Source: Planctomycetota bacterium (GTDB taxonomy: Bacteria; Planctomycetota; UBA11346). From it: a DNA stretch of 38,370 bases. The DNA lies in NCBI GenBank assembly GCA_022841245.1, contig JALHRW010000026.1, forward strand, positions 1 through 38,370, given 5' to 3'. Numbering within the stretch: position 1 is the first letter of the stretch; each line of letters starts with the position of its first letter. Under the pieces are notes generated by a model that saw only the letters and a list, made by a program, of their open reading frames with translations, ran no database searches and was not told the DNA's origin. The translations under genes were made by a program, and so were the position numbers. This document shows, piece by piece, positions 31,888 to 38,370 of the stretch.

Positions 31888-32754
31888 TCAACTCAACTGG
31901 ATGACTCCGGCTGCTCCATCCTCCGCAAGTGACCACAGGAGTGCAGGTCGGGTCGCAATACAGCCATTGGCCAGCATCGTCGTCGATCCCAGATCGCCCC
32001 AGCCGTCGGCGGGCGTACGCTCGTCCGTCCGGCCAAGCCGGTGCGCAACCTGACCCCAGGCGCGCGCCCGCCACGGCTCGCCGGTGAGGTCGACCCAGTC
32101 CTGACCGCGTGGCGAGCTGCCGGCAGCTCTGAGCCAGCGTTCAGCGTCCGCGATCGCCGATCGCGGACCAGTCGGCTGGTAGCCGGCCACGATGTGCGCC
32201 AGCGCCGTGGGCTCGGCCGGACCGACCAGCCAGCAGGCGGCGGCCTCGCCGGGAGCGACGCCATCCGGCGTCTCCGGTCCGCGCAGGCGGTCGGTGGAGG
32301 CCAGCCAGGCCAGCGACAGCGGATCGAGCAGGCTGTCGACCGCGGCGATCACGACCCGACGGCAGGTCCGCGATGCGATCAATTCCTCAGCGCGCAGCAG
32401 CGCGGCGGCCGGTGCGGCGTGGCCGAGAGCGAACTGCTCGTCGCAGGGGATTGACGGCATGCCGTCTGGCCCCCAGCGCTGGGGATCCGCGAGCGGCCGG
32501 CACAGCAGCACGGCATCAGACTGGCAGGGGCCGAGGTCCTCGCGGGCCAGTTCAAGCAGGAGCCGGCAGCGTTGCTCGTGATCGCCCTCATCGAACACAG
32601 CGTGACCAACCGCTTGCGCCGCCTCTTCCCCCACCCCCAACACCGGCGCATGGGCGAGGCGCTCCGCACGCGACAACCCGGCGGCGAGTGCAGGACCGGC
32701 GATGTCAGCCGGTCCGAGCGGACAGGCCAGTCCGTGCGCGAGCAGCGCGATCAT
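31888..32754 (-). CDS. beta-ketoacyl-synthase-like pseudoenzyme of T6SS cassette
   Basis: This 288-aa protein has a thiolase-like fold. ALGHAAPAAALLRAEELIAS and RRVVIAAVDSLLDP align with the ketosynthase block ACASSAHAL...VVLAGGADALLDP, but the active-site Cys position reads GHAA, so it should not condense acyl groups. The later VDLTGEPWRARAWGQVAHRL resembles the DINGERYRSEEWG motif of T6SS-associated ketosynthase-like proteins that accompany DUF4150 effectors. Its start overlaps the effector stop (ATGA), and it is the last gene of the operon. A chaperone, adaptor or immunity-like role is possible; none is shown by sequence. No signal peptide is visible. Confidence 0.7.
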   Translation of the reverse strand: MIALLAHGLACPLGPADIAGPALAAGLSRAERLAHAPVLGVGEEAAQAVGHAVFDEGDHEQRCRLLLELAREDLGPCQSDAVLLCRPLADPQRWGPDGMPSIPCDEQFALGHAAPAAALLRAEELIASRTCRRVVIAAVDSLLDPLSLAWLASTDRLRGPETPDGVAPGEAAACWLVGPAEPTALAHIVAGYQPTGPRSAIADAERWLRAAGSSPRGQDWVDLTGEPWRARAWGQVAHRLGRTDERTPADGWGDLGSTTMLANGCIATRPALLWSLAEDGAAGVIQLS

Positions 32755-33890
32755 CGCAGCAGGCCCAGGGCCTTGTTGGGCAGGCAGATCGCCGTGCGGA
32801 TGGTGTCGGACAGCGTCTCCAGCGCGAGTTTGGCGACCGCTCCGGGAGCCGGCCCAGGCTCATCGCAGGCCTCGGGGCGGAAGCACGCGGCCAGCACGGT
32901 GATGATCGGCTTGAGTAGGAAGGCGATGATCAACGCGTAGAGGTCCTTGCCCTCCCACGCGGCGACGAGCGCCGGCGGGATGCCGACCGTGGCGGCGTCG
33001 AGGACGAGTCTGCGTGGCAGGGCCAGGCGGCGGGCGTCCTTCGGTTCCAGCGGCAGAGCGAGGAGGTTGCGTCCGTGGTTGATGTTGTAGCCGGCGTGCA
33101 GCAGGGCGAGTCGGCAGAACTCAGCCTTGGCTGTGTCATCGCAGACCTCGTCGATCACCTCGTGCAGCAGGCCCGGAGCGATGATGTGATGGACATCGTG
33201 CCAGCACGGAATGCGCCGGTCGCGGAAGGCGTTTGGCGCCAGCTGTCCATAATCGGCTGACAGACCGGCGCGGGCCGCACGCTCCGCCTGCCAGCGATGG
33301 CAGCACGAGGTCTCCTCCCAGCCGCCGCGGTGGGCCCACAGGCAGGCGCCGCCCTCGGTGTCGCCGCGCTTGAGCTTCTCGTCGTGCACCTCGTCGAGCG
33401 CCCCGGCGGGGACGTGCTTACCGGGTGCGTTCGGGTCGGTTGCCTTGCCGCACACCAGGCAGACCGGCTTGGCCGTGCCCTTCAACGCGATCAGCGGCGG
33501 TTGCAGGATCGGGAAGGGCGGCGTATTGCGGTCGTTGTGCAGCCACAGATCGAAGGCGCGGACCACGCCTTTGCCTTCCACCTGCACATCACCGCTGGCA
33601 TTGATCGGATGCGCCTTGCCCTTGAACTTCTGCGAGAGCACGCCGCCGCCGGTGCCGGGCTCGTCGCCGCACGAGGTCGACAGCTCGCTGCTTTTCAAGC
33701 ACACCGGCTTGCCGTCGGCGGTGGTGCGCTTCGCCGTCTTCGCCACGTCGGCGCTGCGGGCGATGTTGGGATACGGCAGCGGAGCGCCGAGGGCGGCGGG
33801 CGTCTTGCATACGTCGGGGAATGCGATGGTGACGCCATTGGATGCGGCATGGACCAAGGTGCGGGCATTGGCGGCGACGGTGGCGGACAT
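32751..33890 (-). CDS. DUF4150 (PAAR-like) T6SS effector with HNH/AHH-like nuclease region
   Basis: This 379-aa protein has a PAAR-like DUF4150 N-terminus (~1-130, SNGVTIAFPDVCKTPA, PYPNIARSAD), which sharpens the VgrG spike. A Cys-rich segment with two CxxC-like pairs (CLVCGK) follows. The region at ~215-300 contains HDVHHIIAPG and HAGYNINHGRNLLALPL, the layout of HNH/AHH-type toxin nucleases, so DNA cleavage in target cells is likely. A hydrophobic helix (LYALIIAFLLKPIITVLAAC) near residue 325 is unusual for a nuclease and may aid membrane passage. ATG 33890 follows the DUF2169 stop by 1 nt, with AGGG upstream; a start at 33923 would overlap that gene. No obvious immunity gene adjoins it except possibly the downstream ketosynthase-like gene. 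Confidence 0.75.
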   Translation of the reverse strand: MSATVAANARTLVHAASNGVTIAFPDVCKTPAALGAPLPYPNIARSADVAKTAKRTTADGKPVCLKSSELSTSCGDEPGTGGGVLSQKFKGKAHPINASGDVQVEGKGVVRAFDLWLHNDRNTPPFPILQPPLIALKGTAKPVCLVCGKATDPNAPGKHVPAGALDEVHDEKLKRGDTEGGACLWAHRGGWEETSCCHRWQAERAARAGLSADYGQLAPNAFRDRRIPCWHDVHHIIAPGLLHEVIDEVCDDTAKAEFCRLALLHAGYNINHGRNLLALPLEPKDARRLALPRRLVLDAATVGIPPALVAAWEGKDLYALIIAFLLKPIITVLAACFRPEACDEPGPAPGAVAKLALETLSDTIRTAICLPNKALGLLR

Positions 33891-33891
33891 G

Positions 33892-34752
33892 TCAGGCGAC
33901 CCTAACCGTCTCGACCGTGGCATGCTCGTCGACCAGACACCAGGCGCGCCAGGTCAGCCGGATGCTCAGGGCATCGGCGTCGACCAGCACCGTGTCGAGA
34001 CGAGCCTCGGGCGTGAGATCGCCGCAGCGTCTGACCAGGCGAACCTGCGGCTGCGGCAGCCCTGGCAGGCGGCAGGCGATCGGTTGGCGACAGCCTTCGA
34101 CGATGATGTCTTCGTCGCCGCGCAGGACTGGCGCGATCAGGTCCGGAGGAGCGACGTGCTGGGCGGCAGGATCGAAGGCGTCGAGCTCGCGGCGATGCGC
34201 CCAGGCGGGCGTGGTCGGGCCGAAGCCGACCGGCGTCGGACTGCGTCCCCAGCGGGTCAGCGGATGGGTGGGGTGTTCGATGCGCGGCAGGGGGACGCCG
34301 TCGCGGAACTGCTCCTTTCGCGGGACCACGCCGATGCCGACCGGATTGGCCGGCTGCGCTCCGGCGGCCTGCTCCCAGAGCAGGGGCACCGGTTCGAACG
34401 CGGCTTCCGGTCCGGGCCTGACACCGCACCAGCGTCGTACCCAGGAGCGCGCACCCGACAATCGCGCCCGCTGCTCCACCGGCCCGCAGCGGAAGCGCAC
34501 GCTGCGGGCATGGCCGTGGCCGCGCAGCAGGCAGTCGGTGCCAGCCTTGGGCATGCAGCAGCACGGAGCCTCCCGCGGAGCGCACACCGCCGGATCGCCG
34601 GTCCACGTCCCATCGAGGCAGATTGGCGGCTGCTCGCACGCGGTACCGTCGACTCCGATGCTCGCCTCAACCACGACGCACAGGGCCGGCTCGCCGTGCC
34701 GATCGCTGATGCCGAGCGTTGCGACCGCCCACGGGGTGTGGTTATCGATCAC
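33892..34752 (-). CDS. DUF2169 T6SS accessory (adaptor-type) protein
   Basis: This 286-aa cytoplasmic protein belongs to the DUF2169 family, whose members lie between vgrG and effector genes and are thought to help load effectors on the spike. Visible marks are the N-terminal W...LGISDRHGEPALCVVVEASI strand pair, the central PVGIGVVPRKEQFRDGVPLP followed by IEHPTHPL, and SPTPVGFGPTTPAWAHR. The start is GTG 34752, overlapping the preceding stop (GTGA), so translation is probably coupled. The stop lies 1 nt before the DUF4150 start. A Cys-rich CCCMPKAG stretch in the first third is notable. Binding to the adjacent DUF4150 protein is the natural prediction. Confidence 0.75.
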   Translation of the reverse strand: MIDNHTPWAVATLGISDRHGEPALCVVVEASIGVDGTACEQPPICLDGTWTGDPAVCAPREAPCCCMPKAGTDCLLRGHGHARSVRFRCGPVEQRARLSGARSWVRRWCGVRPGPEAAFEPVPLLWEQAAGAQPANPVGIGVVPRKEQFRDGVPLPRIEHPTHPLTRWGRSPTPVGFGPTTPAWAHRRELDAFDPAAQHVAPPDLIAPVLRGDEDIIVEGCRQPIACRLPGLPQPQVRLVRRCGDLTPEARLDTVLVDADALSIRLTWRAWCLVDEHATVETVRVA

Positions 34753-35027
34753 GTGTAATCCTTGGCCGCTGCCGCAGCCCGCCGTCCCACGTCATCATCG
34801 GCTTCGACCGGTCCCAGGCAGGCGGCAGCCAGCAGGTCGGCGCCGCACAGCGGCCGTTCGAGTCCGGCCAGCGGATCGGCGCCACGCCGCACGCAGGCGC
34901 GCATGCCGACGACGTGCAGGCGGATGCGCTCGCGCAGGTCGTCGTCGGGTTCCTCGTCATGCAGCGACCACAGCAGGGCGGCCTCGCGCGCGTGCTCCTC
35001 GGCCAGTTGCTGAATGATGCCCTGCAT
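34749..35027 (-). CDS. short TIGR02270-like T6SS protein, 92 aa
   Basis: This is a 92-residue acidic helical protein, MQGIIQQLAEEHAREAALLW and onward. It resembles the N-terminal head of TIGR02270 proteins (AEEAAFLWLLRD ... ERLxAHLDGLR), which in other T6SS loci are ~400 aa and carry HEAT-like repeats. Here only the head is present, and both ends overlap neighbours by 4 nt (ATGA upstream, GTGA downstream), so it looks like a genuine minimal version and not a frameshift. A role in the VgrG-effector assembly is inferred from position only. Confidence 0.6.
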   Translation of the reverse strand: MQGIIQQLAEEHAREAALLWSLHDEEPDDDLRERIRLHVVGMRACVRRGADPLAGLERPLCGADLLAAACLGPVEADDDVGRRAAAAAKDYT

Positions 35028-35392
35028 CAGTTGATCTTGACCTGCGCTCCGGTGATGCGCTGCAGCCGGCGCGCCTTCGAGCGGATGTCGCGGCCTTCGA
35101 GCCGGATGGTGCCGTCGGCGGCGATGCGGATGGCCGCCGCGCCGCAGCGCAGCACCAGCTCGCGCGCCGCCTCCAGCACCAGCCGCTCGTCGGGCACCGT
35201 CGCCTGCCCCTGCACCACGCCGATGACGATCGGCGGATCGCTGGTGACCAGCACGGGTAAATTCCCGGCGACGGCCCGCTGCAGGTCGGCGAGCGGAATG
35301 GTCGACAGGACGCGTGCCGCCTGGCCGTCGATCCACAGCGATCCGTCCGCGTCCACGCGCTCCAGCCGGCAGACAGAGGCCTGGGTCAGCAT
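35027..35392 (-). CDS. DUF6484 T6SS-associated protein
   Basis: This is a 121-aa beta-rich protein. The C-terminal half, EAARELVLRCGAAAIRIAAD then GTIRLEGRDIRSKARRLQRI, matches the DUF6484 pattern (LVLRCG.ASI.L..DG.V...G....S.A...N...GG.V.IN). The middle segment VIGVVQGQATVPD may be an OB-like strand set as in VgrG spikes. DUF6484 genes sit directly after vgrG in many T6SS operons. Here the ATG is 2 bases from the vgrG stop codon and the gene ends in an ATGA overlap. Function is unknown; it may cap or decorate the VgrG needle. The length is within the usual range. Confidence 0.78.
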   Translation of the reverse strand: MLTQASVCRLERVDADGSLWIDGQAARVLSTIPLADLQRAVAGNLPVLVTSDPPIVIGVVQGQATVPDERLVLEAARELVLRCGAAAIRIAADGTIRLEGRDIRSKARRLQRITGAQVKIN

Positions 35393-35393
35393 C

Positions 35394-37379
35394 TCAATTG
35401 CCCACCAGCTTCGAACCCTTCACCACCACCTTGCCCGAGCCGTCGATGGTGATGGCGCCGCCCTTGATGATGATGTCACCGTTCTTCTTCAGCACGATCG
35501 AAGCCTTGCCGCAGGTGATGGCGAATTCCTCCTGCACCGCGATGCGCATCTTCTTGGCCCGCATCTGACGTTTGCCGGTGGTGGTCTCCTGCTGATCGCC
35601 CGCCACCGTCAGGTCGCAATCGTTGCCGATGGTCGTGGTGCTGCTGCCCGCCACCACGCTGAGCTTGGCCGCGCCGATCTGCTCGGCCATCGCCCCGCCG
35701 ACGGTATGATTGAGCACCCCGCCCACCGACACCTGCATCGCGCCACCGACGGTCACCGCCTTGGCCGCGGTCACCGTCTCGCTGCTGGTCCTGCCGACCA
35801 CCGTGCTGCTGTCGCCCTGCACCGCCACGGTCTCGCTGCCGGCCACGGTCGCGGTGCGATTGCCACGCACGCTGCTGTCGTCATCGCCGCCGACCACCGC
35901 GCGGCGGTCGCGTTTGGCCACCGTCTCCCACAGTTCGCGGCCGATCGCGTCATCGAGCATCAGCCGGTTGCCGGAGGCGCTCTGCAAGACGCATTGGCTG
36001 CGGTTGCCGTTGGTGACGACCGAAGGGTGGGTCGGGTTGGGCACTGCCGCCGCGATCACCGGACGATCCGGATCGCCGTCGACATGGGCGATCAGCACCT
36101 CGGTGCCAGCGTGCAGCGGCAGGTGCAGGCCGTGGTCCTCGCCGGCGTAGGGGGTGGCCAGGCGCACCAGCATGCTGGCAGCGCCATCAGCGGCATAGAC
36201 CGGTTTGACCCGGTAGCATCCGTCATCGTCGGGATCGGCGTAGACCGCGCCGGACGAGCCGTCGATGACGGCGTGGACCAAGCCGCTGATGCGGGGCACT
36301 GGCGTGCTGCGCGCGGGGCGCCAGGGCCGGTCGGCCGGCCAGGCGTTGAAGCTGCAGTGGTAGGTGTTGCCGCCGCCACCACCGGCGCCGGTCTCAAGCG
36401 CCTGCGTCGCCTCATGCCGCACCGCGGTCAGCAGCCATTCGCCTTCGGCCTCGGGCTCGTCCGGAGCGGAGACGCGCAGCACGCGGCCAGCAGACAGCGC
36501 GGGATGATCGGCTTCGCCGTGCCAGGCCTCGCGGGTGCAGCGCAGTTCCTCGGCCCGGATCGCTGCCAGGCGGTTGGCTTCGCCGCCATCGCGGTGGTGA
36601 CTGCCGTCCTGCCGGCTTTCGCCCGCCAAACCGCCCGCCGCAGCGGCGCGAGCGATGGGTTCCTGGGGGCTGCGCCAGTTCCAGTCGCGCACCGCCGCGC
36701 TGCCGGGCACGGCGAGCAACTCACGGCTCCAGGCGCGCACCGATGGTCGCCGCGCCGGATCGATCGACGCACGGGCATGAGCCGCGGGCGGGATCCACGG
36801 CAGTACCTCTTCCAGGCGGGGGAAGCCGGCGGCGTGGTCGGTAAGCAGGATGCCGGATCCATCGCACACCAGGCTGATGCCTTCGTGTTCGAGCAAACGC
36901 TGGCACCACGCCAGATCGCTTTCGCGCCATTGCGTGAGCTGCTCGCGGCTGGGTGGCGGCTGGCGCAGATCCTGTCGCACCGGATGCGCGCGGTCGCCGA
37001 GCACCTCGCCGGCGATCGCGGCGGCGTGGCGGTCGCGTACCAGACGGCTGCGCGTGTCGAGCCGGCGCAACGCCAGCGGATGCTCGATGGTCAGTAGCCA
37101 GCGCCGCCAGCTGGTCTGCGCCGGCTGACGACGGCAGGCGGTGATGACGCCGTCCCACGCGCGGCTGTCGGTGGTGGTGCGCAACACGCTGAGACTGGCG
37201 GCGGACCCGAGCATGGCTTCGGGATCGAGGGCCGGACCGCCGGCGGCCTGCACCGCCTCGACCTGCGCTGACCATGGTTGACCGAGCTGTTCGTCGACCG
37301 TCAGGCTGACCATGCGCAGGCTGCCATTGCGGTCGGCATCGCAGCGCAGGCGGAGTGGTTCACGAAGGGCATCGAGCAC
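35394..37379 (-). CDS. vgrG: T6SS spike protein VgrG (TssI)
   Basis: This 661-aa VgrG/TssI forms the trimeric spike on the Hcp tube. The gp27-like base is at ~1-370 (QWRESDLAWCQRLLEHEGIS is diagnostic). The gp5 OB-fold is at ~385-455 (VRLATPYAGEDHGLHLPLHA, GTEVLIAHVDGDPDRPVIAA). The needle is Thr/Val repeat rich (SETVTAAKAVTVGGAMQVSV) and ends in the DUF2345-like ITIDGSGKVVVKGSKLV. There is no extra C-terminal effector domain, so cargo should be delivered by the DUF4150 protein of the same operon. The start is GTG 37379; no strong ribosome-binding site is visible and an internal ATG (residue 23) is less likely because it cuts into the first strand. It is divergent from tssJ across 157 bp. Confidence 0.95.
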   Translation of the reverse strand: MLDALREPLRLRCDADRNGSLRMVSLTVDEQLGQPWSAQVEAVQAAGGPALDPEAMLGSAASLSVLRTTTDSRAWDGVITACRRQPAQTSWRRWLLTIEHPLALRRLDTRSRLVRDRHAAAIAGEVLGDRAHPVRQDLRQPPPSREQLTQWRESDLAWCQRLLEHEGISLVCDGSGILLTDHAAGFPRLEEVLPWIPPAAHARASIDPARRPSVRAWSRELLAVPGSAAVRDWNWRSPQEPIARAAAAGGLAGESRQDGSHHRDGGEANRLAAIRAEELRCTREAWHGEADHPALSAGRVLRVSAPDEPEAEGEWLLTAVRHEATQALETGAGGGGGNTYHCSFNAWPADRPWRPARSTPVPRISGLVHAVIDGSSGAVYADPDDDGCYRVKPVYAADGAASMLVRLATPYAGEDHGLHLPLHAGTEVLIAHVDGDPDRPVIAAAVPNPTHPSVVTNGNRSQCVLQSASGNRLMLDDAIGRELWETVAKRDRRAVVGGDDDSSVRGNRTATVAGSETVAVQGDSSTVVGRTSSETVTAAKAVTVGGAMQVSVGGVLNHTVGGAMAEQIGAAKLSVVAGSSTTTIGNDCDLTVAGDQQETTTGKRQMRAKKMRIAVQEEFAITCGKASIVLKKNGDIIIKGGAITIDGSGKVVVKGSKLVGN

Positions 37380-37536
37380 GGGTCCGTACCCTGGGCGGGA
37401 AAGGCACGGCGACCAGATCTACTATCCCTAGCGTCAATTAACCTACTACCGGCCTGCGTCGTTCTGCTCGCAATTCGACACGATTCGCCTGAGTTCTTGC
37501 GTGATTTGGAGTCACCGTTATCACCGCGCCTTTCCC
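37380..37536. promoter_or_regulatory. divergent intergenic region between vgrG and tssJ
   Basis: This 157-bp region is expected to hold back-to-back promoters for the two T6SS transcripts. On the minus strand TTAATTGACG (about 37432-37441) offers a possible -35; no matched -10 at 16-18 nt is evident. No sigma-54 site was recognised. Confidence 0.35.
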
Positions 37537-37974
37537 ATGCCGCGCCTCATCCTTCTGGGATTTGCCTTCCTGCTTGTCGGCTGTGCCGCTCGCACGGCGC
37601 AGATCCGTGGTGTCGCGCCGCTCAATCGGAACGCGGAAGGAGAAAGCACGCCGGTCGACGTCCGCTTCTATGTACTGCGCGATGACGATGCCTTCGCCCG
37701 CGCCGGCTTCGCCGCGCTGTGGACCGATGCGGCCGGCAGCCTGGGACATGAGCTGATCGGCAAGCCGGCGGTGGCCACCGTGCTGCCTGGCGCTGTCACC
37801 GATCCGGCGGTCTGCGTCGAACTACCCGGCGACGAGGCGGCGTGGGTCGGCGTCCAGCTGCTGGTTCGACGCGAAGGCGAACTGCCGCGCACCCTGCTCA
37901 TCCCGATCGACCGGCTGTCATCCTGTGTCGTCGAGGTCACCGGCTACGGGCTGCGCTTGGCGGACCGGCGATGA
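37537..37974 (+). CDS. tssJ: T6SS outer-membrane lipoprotein TssJ
   Basis: This 145-aa lipoprotein has the signal MPRLILLGFAFLLVGC (lipobox LVGC, Cys16). It anchors the T6SS membrane complex and binds TssM in the periplasm. The mature part follows the TssJ transthyretin-like pattern: TPVDVRFYVLRDDDAFARAG, then FAALWTDAAGSLG, late VGVQLLVRREGELPRTLLIP and C-terminal VEVTGYGLRLA. ATG 37537 was chosen because it puts the hydrophobic core at the N-terminus; GTG 37501 would add 12 residues before it. The stop overlaps tssK by ATGA, the usual TssJ-TssK order. Confidence 0.87.
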   Translation: MPRLILLGFAFLLVGCAARTAQIRGVAPLNRNAEGESTPVDVRFYVLRDDDAFARAGFAALWTDAAGSLGHELIGKPAVATVLPGAVTDPAVCVELPGDEAAWVGVQLLVRREGELPRTLLIPIDRLSSCVVEVTGYGLRLADRR

Positions 37975-38370
37975 GCGTCCTCGCCCCGCTGTGGCGCGAG
38001 GGCATGCTGCTCGGTCCGCAGCATCTGCAGCAGGGTGATCGGGCGCATGAGGCGCGGCTGGCGTCTGCGCTGCGTGCCGCCCTGCCGCTGGCCTGGGGTG
38101 TGGTGCGTCTGGCCATCGACCCCGCGGCCCTCGCCGCCGGCAGCCTGCGCCTGACCGCCCTCGAGGCGGTGATGCCCGACGGTTCGCCGGTGCGTGCCGA
38201 CGGCCCCGAGGATCTGCCGCCAGCCCTGCCGCTGGCCGAGCGTTGGCAGGACGGCGCCGCCGGCACGACCGTCCATCTGCTCCTGCCGCAGCCTTCGCCG
38301 GGCGGCATCGATATCGCCGAAGACGGCGTGCACGAGGGCCGTCGCACCCGTTGGCGCAAGCGCTGCCTCG
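37971..38370 (+). CDS. tssK: T6SS baseplate protein TssK (partial, 3' end beyond window)
   Basis: The first 133 codons are present and the gene is cut by the window edge. TssK forms the baseplate trimers that connect to the TssJLM membrane complex; the full family length is ~440 aa. The N-terminus MSVLAPLWREGMLLGPQHLQ matches the family hallmark WxEGMFLxPQHFQQ. The ATG overlaps the tssJ stop. It implies that more T6SS structural genes lie to the right. Confidence 0.93.
   Translation, partial: MSVLAPLWREGMLLGPQHLQQGDRAHEARLASALRAALPLAWGVVRLAIDPAALAAGSLRLTALEAVMPDGSPVRADGPEDLPPALPLAERWQDGAAGTTVHLLLPQPSPGGIDIAEDGVHEGRRTRWRKRCL

Noticed and set aside
33358-37097. Plus-strand open frames of 466 and 792 codons
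   Set aside because: They lie antisense to the T6SS operon, whose minus-strand genes have clear family motifs and 1-4 nt junctions.

Overview
This is a GC-rich bacterial window. The best lineage guess is Planctomycetota or a close PVC relative. The markers are an ECF sigma factor fused to a transmembrane segment and a large C-terminal region, an isolated pseudopilin with the PVC-style 'YGDGH' tail lying beside glycoside hydrolases, CBM9-like tails on secreted enzymes, and a giant Calx-beta/cadherin-like lipoprotein. No species can be named from sequence alone.

Layout. (1) 1-6871, chromosomal-backbone type: a small minus-strand ORF, an HDOD signalling protein, a GAF/SpoIIE-type PP2C phosphatase, a PDZ/S41 protease with a long beta-rich tail, hemB (start overlapping the protease stop) and tRNA-Gly(GCC) with a strong terminator. 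(2) About 6872-14062, a candidate small island: decayed or non-coding DNA, a 1408-aa secreted GH42-like protein with a CBM9-like tail, an IS66-like transposase relic, and a secreted Asp-box propeller protein, also with a CBM9-like tail. A near copy of the tRNA-proximal terminator closes it. (3) 14292-26486: the membrane-anchored ECF sigma factor, then a 2884-aa subtilisin-like lipoprotein. (4) 26528-31581, a carbohydrate module: a pseudopilin divergent from a secreted agarase-like GH-A enzyme, followed by a LacI-type regulator. (5) 31888-38370, part of a type VI secretion (T6SS) locus: a tightly overlapping minus-strand operon vgrG - DUF6484 - TIGR02270-like mini-protein - DUF2169 - DUF4150/HNH-like effector - ketosynthase-like pseudoenzyme, divergent from tssJ and tssK, which run off the right edge.

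How the genes may work together. The three CBM9-bearing secreted proteins and the LacI regulator suggest polysaccharide foraging. The T6SS operon looks like a complete spike-loading cassette: VgrG spike, adaptor-type proteins, and a PAAR-like tip carrying a nuclease-like domain. The sigma factor and the HDOD/SpoIIE pair are signalling elements whose inputs cannot be read from the sequence. All functions are family-level inferences from reading the translations; no database search was run.
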